Shown here: piece after piece, positions 38,491-45,240 of the stretch | Numbering within the stretch: the first letter of the stretch is position 1 | Layout: each line of letters starts with the position of its first letter | Origin: Candidatus Rokubacteria bacterium 13_1_40CM_69_27 | GTDB lineage: Bacteria; Methylomirabilota; Methylomirabilia; Rokubacteriales; CSP1-6 | Reading direction: 5' to 3' | Length of the DNA stretch: 45,240 bases | Assembly (NCBI GenBank): GCA_001917535.1 | Contig: MNEF01000098.1 | Coordinates: 1 to 45,240 of the forward strand | The notes under the pieces: model-generated | What the model was told of the DNA's origin: nothing | The model's database searches: none | The model's input: only the letters and a program-made list of their open reading frames with translations | Translations under genes and position numbers: made by a program

Positions 38491-40470
38491 ATGAGGTCGG
38501 GCCTGACCATGATCACTGACCCCGTCTTCTTTCGCGATCTGGCTTACGTGTTCGTGGCCGCTGTCCTGGGCGGCAGCCTGGCCTGGCTCACACGCCAGCC
38601 CCTGATTCTCGGTTACGTGCTGGGCGGCGTTCTCATCAGCCCCCTCACGCCGGGGCCCTCGGTCTCGGACATCCACACCTTCGAGCTGTTCGCCGAGATC
38701 GGTGTGGTCCTCCTGATGTTCTCCGTGGGGATCGAGTTCTCGCTGCAAGACCTGCTCCGCGTGAAGTGGGTGGCGCTCCTGGGCGCTCCCCTGGGGATCG
38801 TGCTGTGCGTGGGCCTCGGAATGGGCGTCGGCATCGCCCGCGGCTGGCCGCCGCTGCAGGGGGCGATCGTGGGCATCGTGGTCTCGGTGGCCAGCACGAT
38901 GGTCCTGGCGCGCCTGCTGCTCGATCGAGGCGAGCTCCATTCCCGCCACGGGCGGGTCATGATCGGGATCACGCTGGTCGAAGACCTCGCCGTCGTCGTC
39001 CTCACCGTCCTCATCCCGGAGTTCGGCGCGCTCGAAGGCGAGCGCCTCGTCGCCATCGCGGTCGCCCTGGCCAGGGCTGGCCTCATCCTGATCCCGTTCT
39101 GGTTCCTCGCCGCCCGGGTGGTGCCCCACCTCATGACGCGCGTGGCGCGGACCCACAACCAGGAGCTGTTCCTGCTGGTCGCCCTGGCCATCGGTCTGGG
39201 CACGGCGGCGCTGACCCAGGCGGTCGGCCTGTCCCTGGCCCTGGGCGCCTTCCTGGCGGGACTGCTGATCAGCGGGTCCGACTTCGCGCACGAGACGCTG
39301 GCCCGGCTCCTGCCCCTGCGCGACGTCTTCGTCGCGTTCTTCTTCGTGACGATCGGGGCTCTCATCGATCCCGGGACCCTGTTGTCGAACCTGCCCCTGC
39401 TGGGCGTCATGGTCGGGCTCATCGTCGTCGGCAAGCTGGTGATCTGGACGACGGTCGTGTGGATCTTCCGCCGTCCGCTGTGGACCGCCGTGCTCGTCGG
39501 GGTGGGACTCACGCAGATCGGCGAGTTCTCCTTCGTCCTGGTGGAGGTCGCCCGGCGTGCCGGACACGTCGGGCGCGACGTCTACAACGCGACGCTCGCC
39601 GCGTCCCTGCTCACCATCCTATTGAACGCGCTCCTGGTCCGGTACGCGACCGACTGGATCGGCCGGGCGCGCCTGGCCCGCCCACCCCAGCCGGCGCTGC
39701 CCGACGCGGGAGATCTCCGGGACCACGTCGTTCTCTGCGGCTTCGGGCGCGTGGGGAGCGCGGTGGGCGAGGCCCTGGAAACCTTCCGTTTGCCTTACGT
39801 CGTCGTCGATATGGATCCGGACATCGTCAAGGGCTTGCGCGCGCGGGCGATTCCGTGTCTGTTCGGCGACGCGGCACAGCGGCGGATCCAGGAGGCTGCC
39901 GGCGTGGCCCGGGCCGCGCTGGTCCTCGTCACCATTCCCGAGGACGACCACGCGCGCCTGGCCATCCGCGCCATGCGGGCGCTCAACCCCGAGGTTCCGA
40001 TCCTCGCGCGTGTCCACCACCGCGAGGCGCACGACGCCCTTCGCGCCGCCGGGGCGACCGAGGTGATCCAGCCCGAGCTCGAGGCGGGGCTGACGCTGAT
40101 CCGTCGTGGACTGGGGCAGCTCCCGCTGCCGAAGCAGAGCCTGATCGCCTACCTCGAATGTCTCAGACACGCGATCAGCGGCGCCCCCGAGCGCGCGGCG
40201 CGGCAAGGGTTGCCCGAGGTGTGCGAGCTCACCCTGGGCCCGGACAGCTTCGCCGACCAGCCGCTCCGGGAGGCGCGGCTGCGCGAGCGCTTCGGTGTGA
40301 CGGTCGTGCGGATCGTTCGGGCGAACGGGGATGTTGTGCTGAGCCCCGAGGCCGAAACCCTCCTGCGGCCGGGCGACCGGATCAGCGTCTTCGGACTGCC
40401 GCATCAGATCGAGGCCTTCGTCGCAGCCGCCCGGGCGCAGGAAGAGGGCCCGGGCAGGCCGGCGACCTAG
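38491..40470 (+). CDS. KefC-type monovalent cation:proton antiporter with TrkA-N and TrkA-C domains
   Basis: A 659-residue CPA2 transporter. About 12 helices span roughly residues 10-390, beginning GGSLAWLTRQPLILGYVLGG and including FAEIGVVLLMFSVGIEFSL and the ion-path helix region LSLALGAFLAGLLISGSDFA. A RCK/TrkA-N NAD-binding domain starts near 410 (HVVLCGFGRVGSAVGEALET) with FGDAAQRRIQEAAG. A TrkA-C domain lies near 570-650 (RERFGVTVVRIVRANGDVVL, LRPGDRISVFG). The likely role is K+ or Na+ efflux coupled to H+, gated by a nucleotide or thiol adduct. Starts at 38491 or 38509 are both possible; TAAAGT (38482-38487) is a good -10 for the latter. Confidence 0.92.
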   Translation: MRSGLTMITDPVFFRDLAYVFVAAVLGGSLAWLTRQPLILGYVLGGVLISPLTPGPSVSDIHTFELFAEIGVVLLMFSVGIEFSLQDLLRVKWVALLGAPLGIVLCVGLGMGVGIARGWPPLQGAIVGIVVSVASTMVLARLLLDRGELHSRHGRVMIGITLVEDLAVVVLTVLIPEFGALEGERLVAIAVALARAGLILIPFWFLAARVVPHLMTRVARTHNQELFLLVALAIGLGTAALTQAVGLSLALGAFLAGLLISGSDFAHETLARLLPLRDVFVAFFFVTIGALIDPGTLLSNLPLLGVMVGLIVVGKLVIWTTVVWIFRRPLWTAVLVGVGLTQIGEFSFVLVEVARRAGHVGRDVYNATLAASLLTILLNALLVRYATDWIGRARLARPPQPALPDAGDLRDHVVLCGFGRVGSAVGEALETFRLPYVVVDMDPDIVKGLRARAIPCLFGDAAQRRIQEAAGVARAALVLVTIPEDDHARLAIRAMRALNPEVPILARVHHREAHDALRAAGATEVIQPELEAGLTLIRRGLGQLPLPKQSLIAYLECLRHAISGAPERAARQGLPEVCELTLGPDSFADQPLREARLRERFGVTVVRIVRANGDVVLSPEAETLLRPGDRISVFGLPHQIEAFVAAARAQEEGPGRPAT

Positions 40471-40474
40471 CCGG
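40459..40474. terminator. Small hairpin around the shared CTAG stop
   Basis: CCGGC (40459-40463) and GCCGG (40470-40474) pair around the loop GACCTA. The convergent antiporter and TerC genes both stop within CTAG at 40467-40470. Confidence 0.4.
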
Positions 40475-41219
40475 ACTCGCCCGCCAAGCGGCGGTGCAGC
40501 CTCCGGGGCCGACGCCCTTTCCGGTACCGCATGTTCAGGAGCTCGACGAAGAGGGAGAAGGCCATGGCGACGTAGATGTAGCCCTTCTCGACATGGCGCC
40601 CCATGCCCTCGGCCACCAGCATCACTCCGATCAGGAGGAGGAAGGCGAGGGCCAGAATCTTGATGCTGGGATGACGCTCGATGAAGTGGCTGACCGTATC
40701 GATCGCCGCGATCATCACCGCCATGGCGATGACCATGGCCACGACCATCACCACGACGTGGTCGGCCATGCCCACCGCCGTGATGACCGAATCCAGCGAG
40801 AAGACGACGTCGATCAGCATGATCTGGACGAGCATCGTGCCCAGGGCCGCGCGACCGTCCGCGGGGGAGGCCGTCCCCTCTTCTGGCACCTCCAGCTTCT
40901 CGTAGACCTCGCGGGTGGCCTTGAAGATCAGGAAGAGGCCGCCGCCCATGAGAATCAGATCGCGCCCCGAGACGGGGTGGCCGAGCAGGCGGACGAGGGG
41001 CGTCGTCAGCCCCATGATCCAGGTGATCGTGAGCAACAACGCGATGCGCATGCCGAGCGCCAGCCCGAGTCCGATGCGACGTCCCAGCGAGCGCCGGGCA
41101 GCAGGGAGCTTGCCGGTCAGGATAGTGATGAAGACGAGGTTATCGATGCCGAGCACGATCTCCATCGCGGTCAATGTCACGAGCGCGATCAGGGCATCGT
41201 AAGTCAGCAGATCACCCAT
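40467..41219 (-). CDS. TerC family integral membrane protein
   Basis: A 250-residue membrane protein with about seven helices. It has the TerC/Alx signature acids: LTAMEIVLGIDNLVFITILT and, in the second half, QIMLIDVVFSLDSVITAVGM. The loop between is GGGLFLIFKATREVYEKLE. TerC relatives are implicated in manganese export, pH response or metal loading of exoenzymes. ATG 41219 has GGAGAAC 8-14 nt upstream. Its stop shares CTAG with the antiporter gene. Confidence 0.93.
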   Translation of the reverse strand: MGDLLTYDALIALVTLTAMEIVLGIDNLVFITILTGKLPAARRSLGRRIGLGLALGMRIALLLTITWIMGLTTPLVRLLGHPVSGRDLILMGGGLFLIFKATREVYEKLEVPEEGTASPADGRAALGTMLVQIMLIDVVFSLDSVITAVGMADHVVVMVVAMVIAMAVMIAAIDTVSHFIERHPSIKILALAFLLLIGVMLVAEGMGRHVEKGYIYVAMAFSLFVELLNMRYRKGRRPRRLHRRLAGESG

Positions 41220-41288
41220 GGATGTTCTCCGGCGAGAATTTTCCCCGCCACGGGTCAGGTCGTGCAGTCGGTCAGGTCGTCGTGCAGC

Positions 41289-41996
41289 TCATCCGCCGGG
41301 GGTGATCCTCCTCTCGATGGCCTGCCACATCAGCTCGGCCCAGCGCGCGTAGCCCGCGTCGGAGGGATGATAGCCGTCGGAGGCGAGCAGCTCCGGGTGC
41401 CGCGGCACCTCCTCGCGGCTGGCCGAGTAGAGATCCACCAGCTCGACGCCGTGCTGGTGGGCCCGGCTGCGGAGCGCGTCGTTGAACCGCACGGTGAGCC
41501 GCCCGACCGCACTCTCCTGGGGGCTGCTCCGGAACCGCCGCGTGACCGCCAGGTCGGGCAGGAGGTTCACGATCACGACCGCGCGCGTCTCCCCCGTCAG
41601 CGCCGCCAGAACGACGTCGGTGTCGCGCTCGTACTGCTCGACAGGGACGCCCCGCGTGATGTCGTTGGGGCCGACCGAGAGCGTGACGAGGTGCGGGCGT
41701 AGCTCGACGGCGCGCTGCAGCTGGGCGGCCACGACGTCCGCGGAGGTGGCGCCGGCCACGCCGAGATTGGCGACGCGCGCCGCCGGGTAGACCGCGCGCA
41801 GGCGCTCGTAGAGGCGGCTTACGTAGCTGCGCTCGGGGCTGCTCGCGCCCACGCCCTGCACCGTGCTGTCTCCCAGGGCGACGTACACGACCGGCTCGCG
41901 CCGATCCGCGGGCAGTGCGCGCGGAGGTTCCTGCCGCGCGCCCGCGCAGCCGGCCAGTAGCGAGGCTACGACGAGCACCAGCGCTTTCCCCCTCAT
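41289..41996 (-). CDS. SGNH/GDSL-family lipoprotein hydrolase
   Basis: A 235-residue protein. The lipoprotein signal MRGKALVLVVASLLAGC has Cys17 as the lipidation site. SGNH blocks are visible: block I YVALGDSTVQGVGAS (Ser44), Gly block NLGVAGATSADVV, block III LVTLSVGPNDITRG (Asn) and block V SDGYHPSDAGYARWAELMW (Asp, His). It should be a periplasm- or surface-facing esterase/acylhydrolase. ATG 41996 is preferred because the extension upstream is Arg/Pro-rich. Upstream lies a GC-rich palindromic block. Confidence 0.9.
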   Translation of the reverse strand: MRGKALVLVVASLLAGCAGARQEPPRALPADRREPVVYVALGDSTVQGVGASSPERSYVSRLYERLRAVYPAARVANLGVAGATSADVVAAQLQRAVELRPHLVTLSVGPNDITRGVPVEQYERDTDVVLAALTGETRAVVIVNLLPDLAVTRRFRSSPQESAVGRLTVRFNDALRSRAHQHGVELVDLYSASREEVPRHPELLASDGYHPSDAGYARWAELMWQAIERRITPGG

Positions 41997-42008
41997 GGGC
42001 TCGCCTCG

Positions 42009-42025
42009 GGCGCGCTCCGCGCGCC
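42009..42025. repeat. Inverted repeat in the SGNH-LLM gap
   Basis: GGCGCGC and GCGCGCC pair perfectly around TCC. The 12-nt sequence GGCTCGCCTCGG just before it (41998-42009) is repeated directly at 42064-42075. Confidence 0.45.
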
Positions 42026-42076
42026 GCTCCGCGGGCGCCCGGCGGCGCGCACGACTTCTCTCAGGCTCGCCTCGGA

Positions 42077-42094
42077 CGGGCGGGGCCCCGCCCG
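42077..42094. terminator. 18-nt perfect palindrome downstream of the LLM gene
   Basis: CGGGCGGGGCCCCGCCCG is perfectly self-complementary and lies 21 nt after the minus-strand stop at 42115. It is a likely terminator stem between the LLM and SGNH genes. Confidence 0.5.
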
Positions 42095-42114
42095 CTGCCG
42101 TCCTGCGGCTCGCA

Positions 42115-43065
42115 CTACCATCCGGCTGCCTCGTCGAGGGTGCGGCGGTACCACGGGGCGTCGGGAAACGTGATCGGTCGCACGGCCGGCAGCGTGACGC
42201 CCGCCTCCCGATACGTCTCAACGTAGGCGCGCGCGCGGGCGGCATCGCCCACGGCGCCGAGCGCCTGCGCCAGTGGCTCCGGCACCTCGCCGCTGCGGTC
42301 GAACGCGCGCAGCTCCTCCCTGAGCCCCGCGTTCTCGAGCATGGCCCGATAGAAGGGCAGCGCGAGGTAGCGGATCAGCTCGGCCCGGAAGGCCGCCAGC
42401 GCGGCAGGGGGGTCGTCGGTGATCGCCAGCGGCACCGCCGCCACGATCTCGAAGCCAGCAAGCGTCTTACCGGCCCGGCGCCGGCCGCGCTCCAGGGCGG
42501 GCACGGCCACCCGGTCGACATACGCGGGCGGGGTGAGCCAAAGTACGGCGCCGTCGGCGATCTCGCCCGCGAGCTCGAGCATCTTCGGCGAGAGCGCCGC
42601 CAGGAAGATCGGCGGCGCCGGGGGGCGCTGGGGCAGGGCCAGGCTCCAGTGGACACGGAAGTACTTGCCCTCGACCTCGGCGCCGGCCCCCAGCGCGCCG
42701 CGCAGGACGGCGACGTACTCACGCATGACAGCGAGCGGCTCGCGCAGCGGCAGGCCGAGCATCGCCTCCATCGTGGCGCGGTGACTCACACCGATGCCCA
42801 GCCTGAACCGTCCGCCCGTCAGCTCCGACAGCGTGAGCGCCGCCTGGGCCATGGCCACCGGGTGGCGGGGATAGATCGGCACCACGCCGTTGCCCAGCCC
42901 GATCCGCGAGGTGGCCGCGCCATATGCCTGCAGGACCAGGAACGAGTCTCGTCCCAGCCCGTGCGTGATCCAGACGCTCTCGTAGCCGAGCACCTCGGTG
43001 CGGCGCGCGAGCTCCACCGCAGTAGAAAGATCGCGTCCGGGGATGAGGTAAGCGGCGAGCTTCAT
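42115..43065 (-). CDS. LLM-class flavin-dependent oxidoreductase
   Basis: A 316-residue luciferase-like monooxygenase fold protein. It shows YLIPGRDLSTAVELARRTEV, LGYESVWITHGLGRDSFLVL, RIGLGNGVVPIYPRHPVAMA, QAALTLSELTGGRFRLGIGV and IFLAALSPKMLELAGEIADG. The pattern fits the F420-dependent or FMN-dependent LLM group; the cofactor cannot be settled by eye and no F420 genes are in the window. The substrate is unknown. Confidence 0.88.
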   Translation of the reverse strand: MKLAAYLIPGRDLSTAVELARRTEVLGYESVWITHGLGRDSFLVLQAYGAATSRIGLGNGVVPIYPRHPVAMAQAALTLSELTGGRFRLGIGVSHRATMEAMLGLPLREPLAVMREYVAVLRGALGAGAEVEGKYFRVHWSLALPQRPPAPPIFLAALSPKMLELAGEIADGAVLWLTPPAYVDRVAVPALERGRRRAGKTLAGFEIVAAVPLAITDDPPAALAAFRAELIRYLALPFYRAMLENAGLREELRAFDRSGEVPEPLAQALGAVGDAARARAYVETYREAGVTLPAVRPITFPDAPWYRRTLDEAAGW

Positions 43066-43164
43066 CGCGCGCGGAGCGAACCGCCGGCGGTCAGGCCGCG
43101 CGCGGAGTACACGGGGCCGGCGCCGCGGCCGCTGGCGGCGGCTCCTTGACGCCCGGCCCAGGGA

Positions 43165-43731
43165 TCATCTGGTCCTTCCGCGCAGGATGCTGACCTCCAT
43201 CGCGTCATCGCCAAAGTCGTACTCGCGCGAGGTGTAGCGGCCCTCGTTCCGGACGTGCTCGAGATACGAGGCGACATCCCGGCGGTAGATCCCGGTGTTG
43301 TCGGCCACGACGACGGCGCCCGGCGCCAGCTTCGGCTCGAGCTGGCGGAGATAGTCCAGGTAATCCTCCTTCACCGCGTCGATGAGGACGAAGTCGAAGC
43401 GCCCGCCCAGGAGCGGGATCACCCGCAGGGCATCGCCCACCACCACCTTGACCTTACGGCCGAGCCCGGCGACCTCCACGTTGCTCTTCACGAACTTCGC
43501 GAGGTATGGGTTCATCTCCACACAGCTGAGCCGTCCCCCCGGCGGGAGCGAACCCGCGATGAGGATCGCCGAGTAGCCCAGCAGCGAGCCGATCTCGATG
43601 GCACGCTGGGTCCGGTGGCGCTCGATCAGGCGGCGGAGGAGTCGACCCTTGGGGCGCCCGATGACCGGGATGTGCCAGAGCGACGTGGCCCGATCCATCA
43701 TGGCCAGCATGCGCTGCGCCTTCTTGGTCAT
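43165..43731 (-). CDS. SAM-dependent O-methyltransferase (COMT-like)
   Basis: A 188-residue methyltransferase of the Methyltransf_3/24 type. It has RAIEIGSLLGYSAILIAGSL (motif I), RLSCVEMNPYLAKFVKSNVE, VVVGDALRVIPLLGGRFDFV and LIDAVKEDYLDYLRQLEPKL, then APGAVVVADNTGIYRRDVAS with the metal-ligand Asp-Asn pair. This suits a small cation-dependent catechol-type O-methyltransferase. Its ATG overlaps the stop of the HMG-CoA-lyase-family gene (TGATG). A 99-nt GC-rich gap with short palindromes separates it from the LLM gene. Confidence 0.88.
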   Translation of the reverse strand: MTKKAQRMLAMMDRATSLWHIPVIGRPKGRLLRRLIERHRTQRAIEIGSLLGYSAILIAGSLPPGGRLSCVEMNPYLAKFVKSNVEVAGLGRKVKVVVGDALRVIPLLGGRFDFVLIDAVKEDYLDYLRQLEPKLAPGAVVVADNTGIYRRDVASYLEHVRNEGRYTSREYDFGDDAMEVSILRGRTR

Positions 43732-44681
43732 CAGACGGCGTTGGGCAATCTGCCGGCGACGGTGTCGGGGAGCGGGTAGCGGCGGTCCCATTTGCCGGCC
43801 TTGACGATCTGGCCCGGGAGCGTCCGCCCCACGATCTCCTGCACGCGCCGGGACGTCGCGATCAGCCGGTCCAGATCGATACCGGTCTCCACCCTCATCG
43901 CGTGCAGGCAATGCACGAGGTCCTCGGTGCAGACGTTGCCGGAGGCGCCGGGCGCGAACGGGCAGCCGCCCAGGCCGCCGATGGAGCCGTCGAAGTGGGT
44001 CACGCCGCATTCCATCGCGGCCAGGATGTTGGGGATGGCCATCGCGCGGGTGTCGTGGGTGTGGAGCGTCCACTCGATGCCGGGGAATCTCGGCATCAGG
44101 TGCTCGAGCGTCCGCGCGACCTGGCGGGGGTTGGCCATGCCGGTGGTGTCGGCGAGGCCGATGGCCCGCGCCCCCATGTCCACCAGGCGCCCGACGACGC
44201 GCTCGAGCTGGCCGAGCGGCACCTCGCCCTCGAACGGGCAGCCGAACGACGTCGAGATGCCGCAGGCCACGGCCACCCGCGCGCGCTCGGCCACCTGCAT
44301 GACCGCCCGGAGCTTGTCGATCGACTCGGCGATGGTCATGTTCACGTTGGCGAGGTTGTGGCTCTCGCTGGCCGACACGACCGTGTGGACCTCGTCCACG
44401 CCGGCGTCGACCGCGCGCACCGCGCCCTTGTCGTTGGGCACCAGGGCGGAGTAGCGGGTGCCGGGGCGCCGGCGGACCTTGGCCATGACCTCCTCGGCGT
44501 CGCGCAGCTGCGGCACCACCTTGGGGTGCACGAAGGAGGTCACCTCGATGCGGGGCAGGCCCGCCTCCGAGAGCAGGTTCACCACTTCGATCTTCTGCTC
44601 GGTCGGAATGAACTCGGGCTCGATCTGGAATCCGTCCCGCGGCCCCACCTCGCAGATCGTCACGCGCTCGGGCAGCTTCAT
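43731..44681 (-). CDS. Hydroxymethylglutaryl-CoA lyase family enzyme
   Basis: A 316-residue HMGL-like TIM-barrel lyase. It has ICEVGPRDGFQIEPEFIPTE, the RIEVTSFVHPKVVPQLRDAE segment, LADTTGMANPRQVARTLEHL, the metal-binding LHTHDTRAMAIPNILAAMEC and the active-site loop SIGGLGGCPFAPGASGNVCT with the essential Cys. The conserved RD (Arg catalytic, Asp ligand) and HTHD are present. It should cleave HMG-CoA to acetoacetate and acetyl-CoA, or a related 3-hydroxy-3-methyl acyl-CoA such as citramalyl-CoA. GGGAGG lies upstream of ATG 44681, and TAGAGT/TAGTGT near 44712-44720 is a possible -10. Confidence 0.9.
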   Translation of the reverse strand: MKLPERVTICEVGPRDGFQIEPEFIPTEQKIEVVNLLSEAGLPRIEVTSFVHPKVVPQLRDAEEVMAKVRRRPGTRYSALVPNDKGAVRAVDAGVDEVHTVVSASESHNLANVNMTIAESIDKLRAVMQVAERARVAVACGISTSFGCPFEGEVPLGQLERVVGRLVDMGARAIGLADTTGMANPRQVARTLEHLMPRFPGIEWTLHTHDTRAMAIPNILAAMECGVTHFDGSIGGLGGCPFAPGASGNVCTEDLVHCLHAMRVETGIDLDRLIATSRRVQEIVGRTLPGQIVKAGKWDRRYPLPDTVAGRLPNAV

Positions 44682-44798
44682 CGGGTCCTCCCGCCTCCGC
44701 TCATCGGCGACACTACTCTAGCAAACCCGCTGCATCCTGGCGGCGGCGCGGCGGGCGGACTCGAGGTGGAGCGGCCAGTCGCTGGGGGCGGCGCGCGG

Positions 44799-45239
44799 TC
44801 AGTACGAGCGCGGCATCCCCAGCACGTGCTCGCCCACGTAGGCCAGCACCAGGTTCTGGTTGACCGGCGCCGTCTTGTAGAGGCGGCACTCCCGGAACTT
44901 GCGCTCGACGTCGTACTCCTCGGCATAGCCGTAACCGCCGTGGCAGTCGATGCAAGCGTTGCCGGCCTCCCAGGCCGCCTCGGCGGCCAGGTACTTGGCG
45001 ATGTTGGCTTCGGCGCCGCAGGGCTCGTCGGCGTCGAAGAGCGCGGCGGACTTGTTGCGCATCAGGGCGGCGGCCTCCACGGCCATGTGGGCCCGGGCGA
45101 TCGGGAACTGTACGCCCTGGTTGGCGCCGATGGGCTTGCCGAAGAGCACCCGCTGGCCGGAGTAGGCCACCGCCTTGTCCACGAACCAGCGGCCGTCGCC
45201 GATCGACTCCGAGGCCACCAGGATCCGCTCGGCGTTCAT
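44799..45239 (-). CDS. Acyl-CoA dehydrogenase, C-terminal part only in window
   Basis: 147 residues of the C-terminal helical domain of an acyl-CoA dehydrogenase are visible. They include YSGQRVLFGKPIGANQGVQF, RNKSAALFDADEPCGAEANI and the ending CHGGYGYAEEYDVERKFREC followed by RLYKTAPVNQNLVLAYVGEH. The catalytic and FAD-binding N-terminal regions lie beyond the right edge, so the ATG at 45239 is surely internal. It probably belongs with the HMG-CoA-lyase gene cluster, as in leucine/isovalerate-type degradation, although a 117-nt gap separates them. Confidence 0.88.
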   Translation of the reverse strand: MNAERILVASESIGDGRWFVDKAVAYSGQRVLFGKPIGANQGVQFPIARAHMAVEAAALMRNKSAALFDADEPCGAEANIAKYLAAEAAWEAGNACIDCHGGYGYAEEYDVERKFRECRLYKTAPVNQNLVLAYVGEHVLGMPRSY

Positions 45240-45240
45240 G

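Noticed and set aside
38766..41702. A very long open frame (about 980 codons) on the plus strand across the antiporter and TerC genes
   Set aside because: It is Arg/Pro/Gly/Asp-rich without domains and overlaps two well-supported genes in other frames. Such frames are expected in very GC-rich DNA.

Overview
The window is 45 kb of dense, strongly GC-rich bacterial chromosome: GC is high by eye, third codon positions are mostly G or C, and spurious open frames lie opposite most genes. It has about 45 protein genes and no rRNA, tRNA, CRISPR array, phage or insertion sequence that I could recognise. The gene mix is many CaiB/BaiF CoA-transferases, acyl-CoA dehydrogenases, MaoC/hotdog proteins, an SsuABC/TauABC-type importer, GreA, PpiD, TrmI, DusB and LemA/TPM proteins. 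This suits an uncultivated, high-GC, diderm soil or subsurface heterotroph. Candidatus Rokubacteria/Methylomirabilota or a proteobacterial relative is my guess, but nothing here proves the taxon.

Layout. 1-0.6 kb (-): Tat-exported metallo-beta-lactamase-fold protein, cut by the left edge. 0.6-4.6 kb (+): queuosine-precursor transporter, small membrane protein, glutaryl-CoA dehydrogenase type enzyme, exported OB-fold protein, MFS permease. 4.5-5.0 kb (-): VOC dioxygenase-like protein. 5.0-11.8 kb (+): Fsr-like MFS, TrmI, PpiD-like chaperone, GreA, alpha/beta hydrolase, CoA-transferase. 11.8-17.0 kb (-): nitrate/sulfonate/taurine-type ABC importer, an orphan DGQHR-domain (DndB-like) protein, L-2-hydroxyglutarate oxidase. 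17.0-21.4 kb (+): cupin, MaoC hydratase, CitE-like lyase, a probable PDZ-protease relic, zinc alcohol dehydrogenase, GSA-aminomutase-like aminotransferase. 21.4-25.5 kb: a hairpin-rich noncoding stretch, small zinc-ribbon genes, a C39-like peptidase, a mechanosensitive-channel-like protein, a lipoprotein, a truncated HAD protein, and two tandem paralogues separated by a 28-codon ORF. 25.7-31.9 kb (-): HExxH-metallopeptidase/DinB fusion, enoyl-CoA hydratase, CoA-transferase, two acyl-CoA dehydrogenases, hotdog protein. 31.9-34.1 kb (+): lemA-TPM-TPM and an exported protein. 34.1-36.5 kb: a divergent PLP pair (class V aminotransferase and D-threonine-aldolase-fold enzyme). 36.5-38.4 kb (-): methyltransferase, MaoC, DusB. 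38.5-40.5 kb (+): KefC-type antiporter. 40.5-45.2 kb (-): TerC, SGNH lipoprotein, LLM flavin oxidoreductase, O-methyltransferase, HMG-CoA-lyase family enzyme, and an acyl-CoA dehydrogenase cut by the right edge.

How the genes fit together. A recurring metabolic theme is C4/C5 acyl-CoA and hydroxy-dicarboxylate turnover: glutaryl-CoA dehydrogenase, L-2-hydroxyglutarate oxidase, MaoC plus CitE-like lyase, HMG-CoA-lyase family enzyme and CaiB transferases. The divergent PLP pair resembles two of the four beta-hydroxyaspartate-cycle enzymes.

The most striking non-gene signal is at gene starts. At least ten starts that follow a promoter-bearing gap carry a TATAAT-like hexamer ending only 6-10 nt before the start codon, which predicts leaderless mRNAs. 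At 4976-5003 two such hexamers on opposite strands overlap and drive a divergent pair. Internal operon genes instead use overlapping ATGA/TGATG junctions or clear Shine-Dalgarno sequences. Other points for a second look are the hairpin cluster at 21386-21631, the split-membrane-anchor paralogues at 24437-25493, an apparent CTG start in the first TPM gene, and a hairpin whose loop contains the stop codons of two convergent genes at 24425-24447.
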